Below are positions 44,544 through 51,334 of a stretch of 64,000 nt of DNA, piece after piece. The notes under the pieces were generated by a model. That model had not been told where the DNA came from and did not search any database. It saw only the letters and a list, made by a program, of their open reading frames with translations. The first letter of the stretch is position 1, and every line of letters begins with the position of its first letter. Origin of the DNA: a virus; IMG/VR virus record IMGVR_UViG_3300033149_002817, positions 31,585-95,584 of that record. One strand, written 5' to 3'. The position numbers and the translations under genes are program-made.

Positions 44544-44810
44544 GTGCGTAACTTGGGGATGACGTTACTGCTTCTGCTTGCGGTGCTTGTGCTTAGCGCG
44601 TGCCCCGTCACCGTGCAGCAGTACGACGAGCAGACGGTAGCGAACGTGCGGAAGACCATTGACCACGAGCGGAAGACGATGGCGCGAATCGAGGCGACAT
44701 TCCCAGCGGACAAGCTCGCACCGTTCCGAGTGCTGCATGACGCGGAGATCGACCGCCTCGATGCGTGGCTCCTAATGGAAGAGGCCAAGTCGGAGAAACC
44801 CCCGCAATGA
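44544..44810 (+). CDS. Phage lipoprotein
   Basis: 88 residues, GTG 44544 with GGAGG 5 nt upstream. MRNLG then a hydrophobic span (MTLLLLLAVLVLSA) and Cys20 in the lipobox LSAC: signal peptidase II substrate. The mature 69 residues are mostly helical and charged (DEQTVANVRKTIDHERKTMARIEATF). It begins 11 nt after the receptor-binding fibre gene and overlaps the next start (ATGA). T5 Llp, encoded next to its receptor-binding gene, is a lipoprotein that blocks superinfection; o-spanins are also short lipoproteins. Either role is possible; neither is shown. Confidence 0.65.
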   Translation: MRNLGMTLLLLLAVLVLSACPVTVQQYDEQTVANVRKTIDHERKTMARIEATFPADKLAPFRVLHDAEIDRLDAWLLMEEAKSEKPPQ

Positions 44811-45388
44811 CAGCTTTCCACGAGGACGCAGCCCCCTCCGAAGACCTTGAGATGCGCTCTCTCCCCGTCGAGGACTGCAGCATCGCACCGGGCGAGGGCG
44901 ACACGACCGCTGGACCGAATGTCGTCATCCCGCCGCGTGCGCCGCTCGACGAGATCATCGAGGTAGTAAAGTTTGAGGACGCCGTCGAGGCGGCGAAACT
45001 CAAAGCGGAGGTAGTGGCCGACGCGATTGCCGAGATCATCAAGACGCAAGCGCAGGTAGCGCTGACGCAGCTTGCGCAGGCGACCGAGACCGGGCTCGAC
45101 CTCGGCAAGCGCATCGTCCAGGGGATAGCGAACGTCGCGGAGCTGCTCGCCAAGGGTGAGATCGACACCGAGACGGCGAACGAGGCGCTCTCTCAGCGCA
45201 TGATGGCGTTGGAAAACCTCGCGTTCGCAGAGCGGAACGAGGCCGCTCAGATCGCCGCAGCGAGCGCGCGTGCTACCTTCACTGCTGTGTCGAGCGTGCT
45301 CTTCGGGCTCGTGTCGACCGGCATGACGATCATCTCGCCAGCCATCGGCGTTGGTCTGTCAAAGGCTTTGGGATCGCTTGGCGAGTGA
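44807..45388 (+). CDS. Helical protein with C-terminal membrane segment
   Basis: 193 residues from ATG 44807, overlapping the lipoprotein stop. An acidic, low-complexity N-terminus (about 45 residues) leads to a long amphipathic helical region (EAAKLKAEVVADAIAEIIKTQAQVALTQLAQATETGLDLGKRIV ... MALENLAFAERNEAAQIAAAS) and a C-terminal hydrophobic segment FTAVSSVLFGLVSTGMTIISPAIGVGLSKAL that can span or insert in a membrane. This tail-anchored layout is unlike soluble virion proteins. Its stop overlaps GTG 45385 of the next ORF. It may be a membrane partner of the lipoprotein. Confidence 0.55.
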   Translation: MTAFHEDAAPSEDLEMRSLPVEDCSIAPGEGDTTAGPNVVIPPRAPLDEIIEVVKFEDAVEAAKLKAEVVADAIAEIIKTQAQVALTQLAQATETGLDLGKRIVQGIANVAELLAKGEIDTETANEALSQRMMALENLAFAERNEAAQIAAASARATFTAVSSVLFGLVSTGMTIISPAIGVGLSKALGSLGE

Positions 45389-45408
45389 AGATCCGCACGT
45401 TACCGGGT

Positions 45409-45561
45409 ATGAGCAAGAAGACGACGACCCGCGCCTGCGAGCATTGCGGTCGCCGGGTCATCGCTGAGCTGTGGATCGCTGTCAAAGACTGCGTGTGCTT
45501 GCACGGTGTGTGGAGAGAGCGCTACTTCTACCACTGCCCCTACTGTGACGGATTGCGATGA
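45409..45561 (+). CDS. Small zinc-ribbon protein before the kinase
   Basis: 50 residues from ATG 45409 (or 58 from GTG 45385, which overlaps the previous stop as GTGA). Sequence ends in two Cys pairs: CEHCGRR near residue 10 and CPYCDG near 45, with a third CVC pair between, the layout of a zinc ribbon. It is followed after 7 nt by the histidine kinase ATG. Too small for an enzyme; it could be a regulator of the neighbours or bind nucleic acid. Confidence 0.5.
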   Translation: MSKKTTTRACEHCGRRVIAELWIAVKDCVCLHGVWRERYFYHCPYCDGLR

Positions 45562-45568
45562 GGCGCTC

Positions 45569-46660
45569 ATGCCGCCCGACGAGTACGCGCTCCTGTTTGC
45601 GCACATGCTTGATGGCTTCGCGCTGCACGAGATCATCCTCGATAGTTCTGGCAAGCCCGTCGATTACAGATTCCTCGCGATCAACCCCGCGTTCGAGAAG
45701 CAGACCGGACTCCGTGCGGCCGACCTCATAGGGCGTACGGTTCTCGACGCCCTCCCCGACACAGAGCCCCGATGGATCGCGACCTACGGAAAGGTCGCGC
45801 TCACCGGTGAGCCGGTCGAGCTGGAGGAGTACGCTCAGGGGCTCGACCGCTACTTTCGCGTCGTGGCGTTCCGCCCGCGACCGATGCAGTTCGCGGTCAC
45901 CTTTCAGGACGTGACGGAGATCACGCGGGCGGCAGAGCTTCTTGAGCTTCGTGTTAAGGAGCGCACGGCAGAGCTGCAGTCGGCAAATGAAGAACTTGCA
46001 TCGTTCAGCTACGCGATCTCGCACGACCTCTGCTCTCCGCTCAGGGCCATCAACGGATTCGCGACGATCCTGAAGGAAAAATGCGCTCAGACGGCGACAG
46101 CGGACCCGCAGGCGAAGGTGTTCTTGCAGCGTATCTGCAAAGCAACGCTGCATATGGAGGCGCTTATCCGGGGTCTTCTGACGCTGTCGAAGACGACGCA
46201 GGCCGCGATTCGCTGCGTTGAGGTAGACGTGACGGACATGGCGAAGCGGATCGTAGAGACGCTACACTCCGAGGACACGAGCCGAAAGGCGGCCGTCACC
46301 ATCCATCCGGGCATGACGGCGATGGGCGATTCGTCTCTGATCCGTGTGCTCCTCACGAACCTCATCAACAACGCGTGGAAGTTCACCTCAGAGCGGAAGA
46401 CGACCGAGATTCGCATCGGGTACTCGGACGCCGTGTTCTTCGTTGAGGACAACGGTGCCGGGTTCGACGATACGGAGATGGATGGTCTGTTCAAACCCTT
46501 CCACCGGCTGCACGGCATTACCGAGTTCCCCGGCACGGGCATCGGGCTCGCGACGGTGCAGCGCATCGTCCACCGTCACGGTGGTGAGGTGTGGGCTCGT
46601 GCTCAGGTGGACAAAGGTGCGACCTTCTACTTCACACTTCCCCGTGTACCCCCGAAGTAA
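45569..46660 (+). CDS. Soluble PAS-domain sensor histidine kinase
   Basis: 363 residues from ATG 45569 (GAGG 5-8 nt upstream; the GTG at 45506 overlaps the upstream zinc-ribbon gene). Residues about 5-120 are a PAS domain (MLDGFALHEIILDSSGKPVDYRFLAINPAFEKQTGLRAADLIG ... FQDVTE), then a coiled linker, a HisKA dimer with phospho-acceptor H152 in SYAISHDLCSPLRAINGF, and a HATPase_c with N-box NLINNAWKF (264-272), G1 DNGAGF (294-299) and G2 GTGIGLATV (322-330). All key residues for autokinase activity are present. No membrane span and no receiver domain; no response regulator is in the window, so its partner would be host-encoded or elsewhere. Base use is like its neighbours. Confidence 0.85.
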   Translation: MPPDEYALLFAHMLDGFALHEIILDSSGKPVDYRFLAINPAFEKQTGLRAADLIGRTVLDALPDTEPRWIATYGKVALTGEPVELEEYAQGLDRYFRVVAFRPRPMQFAVTFQDVTEITRAAELLELRVKERTAELQSANEELASFSYAISHDLCSPLRAINGFATILKEKCAQTATADPQAKVFLQRICKATLHMEALIRGLLTLSKTTQAAIRCVEVDVTDMAKRIVETLHSEDTSRKAAVTIHPGMTAMGDSSLIRVLLTNLINNAWKFTSERKTTEIRIGYSDAVFFVEDNGAGFDDTEMDGLFKPFHRLHGITEFPGTGIGLATVQRIVHRHGGEVWARAQVDKGATFYFTLPRVPPK

Positions 46661-46682
46661 CAGCATTTCTCTCAATTCTGTC

Positions 46683-46720
46683 TTGACTTCGTGTCCCCGC
46701 CATCGTACTATACTTGTGGA
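46683..46720 (+). promoter_or_regulatory. Promoter module P1
   Basis: TTGACT (46683-46688), 17-bp spacer, TACTAT (46706-46711), then TTGTGGAGCG. The 29 bases from 'catcgtactatac' on are identical to P2 and P3 downstream. The left arm of the inverted repeat (CTCCACA in P2/P3) is altered here. The first of the accessory cassettes begins at ATG 46748. Confidence 0.75.
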
Positions 46721-46747
46721 GCGAGTGAGCTGAGACACGGAGCGCAC

Positions 46748-47089
46748 ATGGGCGACTTTGACAGATACTGGGCGATCGACGAGTGGGGTTCCCACCCGGA
46801 CGAGGGCAATGACGACCTGTGGACCGGAACCGAGCCGTTCCGGGCGGACGAGACGGACGCGAGGGCGTTCTTCAAGGGGTTCTCGCCCACCGAGGGGAGC
46901 AGCACGATGTATCTCGTACTCGTGAAGCTCGACGCCGAAAAGAGCAACGTGGGTGATCCGGTCGCTTACCGCCGGAACCCGGGATACCGGAAGACGAAGG
47001 ACGACCTGTCCGACTGGAACCGCGAGATCGCCATGCAGGCGGGCATGGGCGGCGGCTGCGACGCCTACAACGACGCAATGGGGTACTGA
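46748..47089 (+). CDS. Small hypothetical accessory protein
   Basis: 113 residues. ATG 46748 is used because the promoter lies just upstream and CGGAGCG precedes it; the longer ORF starts inside the promoter. Acidic N-terminal half (MGDFDRYWAIDEWGSHPDEGNDDLW), Trp-rich, then VAYRRNPGYRKTKDDLSDWNREI and a Gly/Met end (MQAGMGGGCDAYNDAMGY). No motif recognised. The stop overlaps the next ATG by one base (TGATGA). Typical of early host-takeover genes in length, promoter and acidic charge. Confidence 0.6.
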   Translation: MGDFDRYWAIDEWGSHPDEGNDDLWTGTEPFRADETDARAFFKGFSPTEGSSTMYLVLVKLDAEKSNVGDPVAYRRNPGYRKTKDDLSDWNREIAMQAGMGGGCDAYNDAMGY

Positions 47090-47496
47090 TGACACGGCTC
47101 TGGAAATGCCCGGAGTGCGGGAAGGGGCTGCGCGCCCCGGGCCGGCTCCGCAAGAACGACACGCGGCGTTACTGCCTCCCCTGCTCCGCGAAGACAGGGA
47201 AGTTGGTAGAGCGCGTCTGCCCGGCAGCAGAGAAGAAGCGCGGCGTCGCCGCTGACAAGGCGAAGAAGCGCGGCGTGAGGCGTAAGTGCCATCCCGACAA
47301 CGAGACCGGCGTCAAGAGTCTTGACGTGGTGGCGGCCGACCCGCGTGTCGTGAAGGTGTGGAGCGAAGGCGAAGACGGCTATTGGGCGGAGCTGAAGCCG
47401 GGGCACAACTTCGAGGGCTGCTCGACGGTGCATGAGTGGACGGTCGAGTACATGAAGGTGGCGCTTGACCTCGTCGAGGAGGGCGACCCGTATTGA
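47089..47496 (+). CDS. Zinc-ribbon protein, early accessory gene
   Basis: 135 residues, one-base overlap with the preceding gene. N-terminal four-cysteine zinc module: CPECGKGLRAPGRLRKNDTRRYCLPCSAKTGKLVERVC, a pattern (x-R-[RY]-Y-C-L-x-C-S-x-K-T-G-x-L-V-E-R) also found in zinc ribbons of SprT-like and other phage proteins. A Lys/Arg-rich linker and a C-terminal domain (GYWAELKPGHNFEGCSTVHEWTVEYMK) follow. No metallopeptidase HExxH is present. Probably nucleic-acid or protein binding. Confidence 0.6.
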   Translation: MTRLWKCPECGKGLRAPGRLRKNDTRRYCLPCSAKTGKLVERVCPAAEKKRGVAADKAKKRGVRRKCHPDNETGVKSLDVVAADPRVVKVWSEGEDGYWAELKPGHNFEGCSTVHEWTVEYMKVALDLVEEGDPY

Positions 47497-47514
47497 CGGG
47501 TTTCGTCGATTTTA
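47486..47514 (+). terminator. Probable terminator before P2
   Basis: ACCCGT (47486-47491), loop ATTG, ACGGGT (47496-47501), then TTCGTCGATTTTAG. The stem overlaps the stop codon of the gene upstream. The stem is short (6 bp), so confidence is moderate. Confidence 0.4.
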
Positions 47515-47517
47515 GAC

Positions 47518-47556
47518 TTGATTTCGTGGCCTCCACATCGTACTATACTTGTGGAG
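47518..47556 (+). promoter_or_regulatory. Promoter module P2 with inverted-repeat operator
   Basis: TTGATT (47518-47523), 17-bp spacer, TACTAT (47541-47546). CTCCACA (47531-47537) and TGTGGAG (47550-47556) form a perfect 7-bp inverted repeat straddling the -10 box. The 60 bases 47505-47564 match 48385-48444 at 56 positions. The repeat is well placed for a dimeric regulator or as a 5' hairpin start. Confidence 0.8.
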
Positions 47557-47587
47557 CGAGTGAGTCAAGCGAAGCGGAGAAGACACC

Positions 47588-48022
47588 ATGTGGCCTGAGT
47601 TCAAGAAGCCTGAGCCGAAGCCGGTCGGCACTTTCCATCTGGCTGAGGACGTGGAGTACACACAGCACTACGAGACCGCCTCGTGGTGGAAGAAGCACGC
47701 CGTCAAGGCGGGCAGCTACCCGATCGTCAAATCGACCGATCACGGTACGAACTACTGGTACCTCGTGCGGCTGCCGTCGGTTGTCGGGAACAGCGCCTTC
47801 GGCCGGAACCGGTACGAAGCCAACAGGGACAAGGGTCAGAGCGGCACGTACCATCTCCAGTTCGACGCCTACCAGGTTGCCAACTTCGTCGGCGAGGGCA
47901 AGGTGACGCTGAACGAGGACTGGGAAGTCGAGACGGTTGGTAAGTACGGCCCGGAGTGCGGGAAGCTGGCCGAGAAGCCGATAGTTCGGGTGAAGCCGGC
48001 TGGCTCGCCCTTCCAGGGGTAG
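47588..48022 (+). CDS. Hypothetical early accessory protein
   Basis: 144 residues, ATG 47588 with AGCGGAG upstream. Pattern FKKPEPKPVGTFHLAEDVEYTQHYETASWWKKHAVKAGSYPIVKSTDHG then YWYLVRLPSVVGN and TYHLQFDAYQVANF, a small beta barrel of the kind used in phage SH3-like host-binding proteins. No catalytic motif. Separated from the next ATG by 8 nt. It is the first gene of cassette P2. Confidence 0.6.
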   Translation: MWPEFKKPEPKPVGTFHLAEDVEYTQHYETASWWKKHAVKAGSYPIVKSTDHGTNYWYLVRLPSVVGNSAFGRNRYEANRDKGQSGTYHLQFDAYQVANFVGEGKVTLNEDWEVETVGKYGPECGKLAEKPIVRVKPAGSPFQG

Positions 48023-48030
48023 GAACGGAC

Positions 48031-48378
48031 ATGGCAAAGAGCAAGCGCGACATCTCGGTGCTCTACGAAAGCATCGACCGCTTCTGTCAGCGGCGGAAGT
48101 TCAAGACTGTGAAGGGCGCAAGCAAGTTCGCCCGGAAGTGGGTCGGCGATCATCCCGAGCAGGGCTCCTACTACGCGGTCAGCTTCGACGGTGTCGGCAA
48201 GGTGAGCTGGTCAGGAGCGACGTTCGACGAGCTGTTTCCGCGCCCGGAGCCCGCCAAGAGCGACGACTACGGCTTCGGTGATTACCCCTACTGCCCCGAG
48301 CCGCCCGAGGTTGATTTCCCGTCGGATCTGCCGCAGTGGGTCGGACCTCCGATCGACGAATACCCCCTCCCGTTCTAA
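48031..48378 (+). CDS. Hypothetical early accessory protein
   Basis: 115 residues from ATG 48031 (the upstream part of the frame overlaps the preceding gene and is not needed; AGGAACGG lies in front). Basic N-terminal half (MAKSKRDISVLYESIDRFCQRRKFKTVKGASKFARKWVGDHP), then YYAVSFDGVGKVSWSGATFDELFP and a Pro/acidic tail (FPSDLPQWVGPPIDEYPLPF). The charge split and disordered end are common in small phage takeover proteins. No domain recognised. Confidence 0.6.
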   Translation: MAKSKRDISVLYESIDRFCQRRKFKTVKGASKFARKWVGDHPEQGSYYAVSFDGVGKVSWSGATFDELFPRPEPAKSDDYGFGDYPYCPEPPEVDFPSDLPQWVGPPIDEYPLPF

Positions 48379-48394
48379 GCGGGAGTCGATTTTC
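48367..48394 (+). terminator. Probable terminator before P3
   Basis: CTCCCG (48367-48372), loop TTCTAAG, CGGGAG (48380-48385), followed by TCGATTTTCC. The stop codon TAA lies in the loop. Same terminator-then-promoter layout as before P2. Confidence 0.45.
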
Positions 48395-48397
48395 CTC

Positions 48398-48436
48398 TTG
48401 ATTTCGTGGTCTCCACATCGTACTATACTTGTGGAG
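48398..48436 (+). promoter_or_regulatory. Promoter module P3 with inverted-repeat operator
   Basis: TTGATT (48398-48403), 17-bp spacer, TACTAT (48421-48426); CTCCACA (48411-48417) and TGTGGAG (48430-48436) repeat the P2 inverted repeat exactly. It drives the three overlapping small genes that follow. Confidence 0.8.
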
Positions 48437-48464
48437 CGAGTGAGTGAGACGCGGAGACACGAGA

Positions 48465-48611
48465 ATGACGACGACTGAGCAGAGGGCCGACGCGGTGTTG
48501 GCTGAGGCAACTCGGGCAGCACGGGCAGGTGGGTTCCGGAAGGCGGGACAGCTCGCAAGGCGGGCAGCTGGCCTGTACGCCGACGCGCGGCGGGAGAAGG
48601 CGCTGATATGA
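48465..48611 (+). CDS. 48-residue Ala/Arg-rich helical protein
   Basis: Starts at ATG 48465, 39 nt after the P3 -10 box, with CGGAGACAC upstream. Sequence is a single amphipathic helix with many Ala and Arg (RADAVLAEATRAARAGGFRKAGQLARRAAG). The stop overlaps the next ATG as ATGA (48608-48611). Too short for the ORF threshold used in many annotations, but promoter, RBS and coupling support it. Function unknown. Confidence 0.55.
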   Translation: MTTTEQRADAVLAEATRAARAGGFRKAGQLARRAAGLYADARREKALI

Positions 48612-48883
48612 ATTGGGGTGAAGCGGCAGCTAAGAGATACGACTACGAAGCGCAGCTGTTCGGGTTGTCGCCGGAAGATCAGCGCTCTGAAGACGACGCG
48701 CTACTGTCCGCCGCTGCTGACGATAGCGAGCAGGGCGCAGCCGTCGCTGACGCGCTCGCCGTCGAGGCGGAGGCAGAAGGGGATCACGAGCGCGCCGCGG
48801 ACCTTCGGGCGTCCGCTGACGAGCAGCGTGAGGACGCGAAGCGCTACCGCGCCGAGGTCGATAAGCTCTACGAGGTGAGGTGA
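48608..48883 (+). CDS. Acidic helical hypothetical protein
   Basis: 91 residues, ATGA overlap with the 48-residue ORF. Highly acidic, Ala-rich and helical (LSPEDQRSEDDALLSAAADDSEQGAAVADALAVEAEAEGDHERAADLRASADEQRED), with TPR-like A-D-L periodicity but no recognised domain. The high negative charge suggests a DNA mimic or host-protein binder, which is an inference. Overlaps the next gene by one base. Confidence 0.55.
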   Translation: MNWGEAAAKRYDYEAQLFGLSPEDQRSEDDALLSAAADDSEQGAAVADALAVEAEAEGDHERAADLRASADEQREDAKRYRAEVDKLYEVR

Positions 48884-49104
48884 TGAAACTACTACCGCTG
48901 GACCGAAGGCTCCGGGAACAAAGCCCCCGGTGGAGCATCGAAGACGGTATTGACGACCTTCAGACCGCGCTCAACATGGCGCGGGCGAACAACGACCGGC
49001 AGCTCGCGCTGATCGCGCGGCTCGCTCACTCGGGCGCGAGGATGGTCGAGTCGGGGCGGAAGCGCCTCGCGGAGAGCGCGGAGATCGAGGCGCTGTTCTC
49101 CTAA
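48883..49104 (+). CDS. Small hypothetical protein
   Basis: 73 residues from ATG 48883 (TGATG overlap; GAGGTGAGG precedes). Helical, with LLPLDRRLREQSPRW, DDLQTALNMARANNDRQLALIARLAHSGARMVESGRKRLAESAEIEALFS. It ends tail-to-tail with the minus-strand gene 49101-49460, overlapping by 4 nt. Function not recognised. Confidence 0.5.
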   Translation: MKLLPLDRRLREQSPRWSIEDGIDDLQTALNMARANNDRQLALIARLAHSGARMVESGRKRLAESAEIEALFS

Positions 49105-49460
49105 TCGTCTTCCGGCTCGATCTCATCGGGGGCCAGCGTGATGCTGTTGCCCTCGCCGCTTTGTACAGGGGGAGCCGGCGGGTGGTCGTCCGGTACCGGG
49201 GGAGGCTCGATCACGACCTCCTTCGGCAGCGACGGCGGGGCAGCCTCGAAGGTCGCGCTCGACTTCAGAAACTCGCTGCGCTCGACGCTGTCTTCGGCGA
49301 TGCGAGCGAAGACGTCGGCGACCTCGCGCACCGGATCGTCGGGTGCCCAGTTTCCCTTCTCCAACGCCCACGTCAGACCCCGATGCACGGCATACACCGC
49401 CCGGATGTCCATCTCGACGTTGTAAGTGACGTGAGGCTGAGCTTTTATGAACGTGGACAT
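49101..49460 (-). CDS. Hypothetical protein, end of minus-strand operon
   Basis: 119 residues from the minus-strand ATG at 49460, chosen because GGAGGG lies 7-12 nt upstream; the longer open frame upstream is Arg/Gly-rich shadow. MSTFIKAQPHVTYNVEMDIRAVYAVHRGLTWALEKGNWAPDDPVREVADVFARIAEDSVERSEFL forms a helical domain, followed by a Pro/Glu-rich disordered tail (EPPPVPDDHPPAPP). Its start overlaps the preceding gene's end by 16 nt. Function unknown. Confidence 0.55.
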   Translation of the reverse strand: MSTFIKAQPHVTYNVEMDIRAVYAVHRGLTWALEKGNWAPDDPVREVADVFARIAEDSVERSEFLKSSATFEAAPPSLPKEVVIEPPPVPDDHPPAPPVQSGEGNSITLAPDEIEPEDD

Positions 49461-49789
49461 TCTGTTCCCTCCGGTTTTCTCTGCTCCAACTCTACCACGG
49501 TGTGGGCGTCGATCAGGGGCGACACGAGAAGCTCGTCCACCGTCTCGAAGAACAGTCGTGGGGCGCCGCTCATCAGCTGGCCTACGATAGGGGCGATGTC
49601 GTCCACCTGGTACGAAGAGAGGCCCCCTGAGAGGGTTGTGAGGTGGACTACCCCCGGGCCGCTGTTCTCTCCTACCCCAGTCGCGTCCTTCCATCCCGCC
49701 TCGCGCAGCGCCTCGCAGAACGTCGCGACCGTCTCCCGAGCCTGCTCGGGGTCGAGACCGAAGGAGCAGCGAACCAAGGCGACCAGCAT
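49445..49789 (-). CDS. Hypothetical protein, possibly continuous with the upstream ORF through TGA
   Basis: 114 residues from ATG 49789 (GTG 49798 would add 3). MLVALVRCSFGLDPEQARETVATFCEALREAGWKDATGVGENSG has a helix pair, then PGVVHLTTLSGGL and IVGQLMSGAPRLFFETVDELLV. Neither start has a good RBS. The frame remains coding-like upstream (residues VDTVSLQLAEGIAVRGPVTE) to an in-frame TGA at 49850-49852, which is the stop of the preceding gene in the same frame. So this may be the C-terminal part of one readthrough or recently split gene. Confidence 0.45.
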   Translation of the reverse strand: MLVALVRCSFGLDPEQARETVATFCEALREAGWKDATGVGENSGPGVVHLTTLSGGLSSYQVDDIAPIVGQLMSGAPRLFFETVDELLVSPLIDAHTVVELEQRKPEGTECPRS

Positions 49790-49849
49790 CTCCGTCACCG
49801 GACCCCGGACCGCGATCCCCTCTGCGAGCTGCAGAGAGACGGTGTCGAC

Positions 49850-50005
49850 TCACTCCTCTCCTTCTGCCGGGACGATGGGGTCGAAGGCCCGGCCACCCCA
49901 CCGGTAGAGCCACCCCTCATGAGCGACGAGGTTCCCGGGGCGTGGCGGGTGCTTGTGTACCCTGACGAACTCGGCGGCGGTCGGTGCGTGCTCAGGTGGG
50001 GTCAT
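49850..50005 (-). CDS. Small hypothetical protein (in frame with the following gene)
   Basis: 51 residues from minus-strand ATG 50005, with AGAGG about 12 nt upstream; overlaps the end of the helix-turn-helix gene by 14 nt. MTPPEHAPTAAEFVRVHKHPPRPGNLVAHEGWLYRWGGRAFDP has the look of a short compact barrel. The stop is a TGA followed by a coding-like stretch in the same frame (see the next gene). Confidence 0.45.
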   Translation of the reverse strand: MTPPEHAPTAAEFVRVHKHPPRPGNLVAHEGWLYRWGGRAFDPIVPAEGEE

Positions 50006-50423
50006 CGTTCGCTGACCTCTGCTTTCTCTGGTGTCTGTGGTCGATCGCGTCCCCGAGGGCGTCGCTGAGCCCGAGGTTACTGACGACCCAACCGTCGAGC
50101 CAGCCCCCATCCGCTGTGCGCTCTGCGAGCTTGCCCCGCTCGTCTACCACGACGAGCTTCGGTTCCTCTCGTTGTACCATTCGCTTCGCACCCACCGCGA
50201 GGAAGCCGAAGATGCCGTGCTCGTGGACCAGCTCCCGAGTGCGGACATGGTCAGCGACGAAGGCGACAGATAGCGCTTTGAAGACCGCGCGAACGTGCTG
50301 AGGTAGCGCGTCGAGTCGTAGCCAACGTCTCATCCTCTGAGGTTTGACTCCGAGCTGCGCCGCAACCTCTTTGTAGCTCAGCTTTAGCGACCGGAGCATC
50401 AGCCTGATAGAGTCTCCGTCCAT
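49992..50423 (-). CDS. Helix-turn-helix DNA-binding protein, first gene of the minus-strand operon
   Basis: 143 residues from ATG 50423. The N-terminal 40 residues (IRLMLRSLKLSYKEVAAQLGVKPQRMRRWLRLDALPQHV) are a helix-turn-helix of the Cro/C1 type with the usual A-x-x-L-G-V-x-x-x-x-x-x-R-W. The rest, including EEPKLVVVDERGKL, is unrecognised, and the C-terminus is polar. As the leading gene of an operon facing the P1-P3 cassettes it is the obvious candidate to bind the inverted repeats there or its own upstream region. A TATACG box lies about 20 nt before the start, without a clear -35. Confidence 0.6.
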   Translation of the reverse strand: MDGDSIRLMLRSLKLSYKEVAAQLGVKPQRMRRWLRLDALPQHVRAVFKALSVAFVADHVRTRELVHEHGIFGFLAVGAKRMVQREEPKLVVVDERGKLAERTADGGWLDGWVVSNLGLSDALGDAIDHRHQRKQRSANDDPT

Positions 50424-51304
50424 GCTCTCACACTTTCGTATACGGCAAAACGACTACCGATGATTCGCTACAACCCCCGTGGTTGAGGGAATCTATAACC
50501 ACCACAAACCCCGTTTTTGAACACCACTGGACGTGTGCAAAGCTCCGTAGAGTCGACCTGTGGGGACATGTAAGCTGAGAGGCAGCAAAGACTTGTGTGC
50601 TGTTTTCGGGCATCCTATGAACACCCTATAAAATCGGATTTTTATATCGAGCATCTAAACACTGAGCACTGAAGGGTTTGCAAAGACGAATGAGCACCGC
50701 TAACGCTACCAATGTTTATTGCTATCATTTTCTTTGAAACTGATTGTTTCGCCCCATCTCTGACACCCGAATATGGCCCATCAATATCCGGGGTTACGAG
50801 GCCGGTTTTCACTGGTACAGAAAAACGATGTCAATAAACTGAGCGCCGGGTTGCCCTCTTCCGCCTTCGACGTGGGGTGAATCCTACTCAACCTGACGGA
50901 TAATCTCCGCAACTCCTGACGGAAACTCAACTTACACACTTGGGAGATTCCCTTAGCGCGGCGGTCGGATTTTTCCTCGCGCGTAAGAAGCTTCTTCTCT
51001 TCGTTCAGAACAGTAAGAAGAACATCAAGATGGAAAACCAATACGGGATGTACCTTTTTGTACAAGTTGAGTAAGCTTAAGCTGTTAGCGAGCGGCGTGC
51101 CAAAAACTCGGCGGAGGAAAAAATTATTTTCGACTGCGGGCATTTGGCTCTCTGGCCGATCAGACAGATGTGACGACACCGCGAGGCTACCATCCGCACA
51201 AGCGTACCCCGCTCAGACTCCCGAGGCGGATTCCAGCCCCGTGTTCCGACATGATCCCGCGTCAGGAGCCCCGGAAGCCCGTCCAGCCCAGCATTCGAGA
51301 GCGG
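50424..51304. other. AT-richer gene-poor region (possible control or origin region)
   Basis: About 0.9 kb without a convincing gene, visibly richer in A+T than the rest (runs such as ccctataaaatcggattttt near 50625 and ggaaaaaattattttc near 51117). Contains an inverted repeat GTGGTT/AACCAC (around 50479-50502), an imperfect 8-bp repeat CCGAATAT/ATATCCGG (50767-50791), and two copies of cctgacgga near 50891 and 50916. ORFs in it on both strands lack ribosome-binding sites and domain-like sequence. It separates oppositely directed operons, so an origin or divergent control region is plausible; no diagnostic iterons were found. Confidence 0.45.
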
Positions 51305-51334
51305 GTAGACGAGGGGTAGGGCGACGAGTATACT
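51305..51334 (+). promoter_or_regulatory. Weak promoter candidate
   Basis: GTAGAC (51305-51310), 18-bp spacer, TATACT (51329-51334) inside the palindrome GAGTATACTC. It lies 27 nt before the GTG of the signal-peptide ORF. Confidence 0.35.

Noticed and set aside
48608-48883. Anti-CRISPR or DNA-mimic assignment for the acidic small proteins of the P1-P3 cassettes
   Set aside because: Charge and size fit many kinds of phage proteins; no specific motif supports this.
50428-50613. 61-residue minus-strand ORF upstream of the helix-turn-helix gene
   Set aside because: It covers the likely control region, has no RBS and no protein-like pattern.
50781-51179. 132-residue minus-strand ORF in the AT-rich region
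   Set aside because: GTG start without RBS, no recognisable domain, composition of random sequence; its coding status is doubtful.
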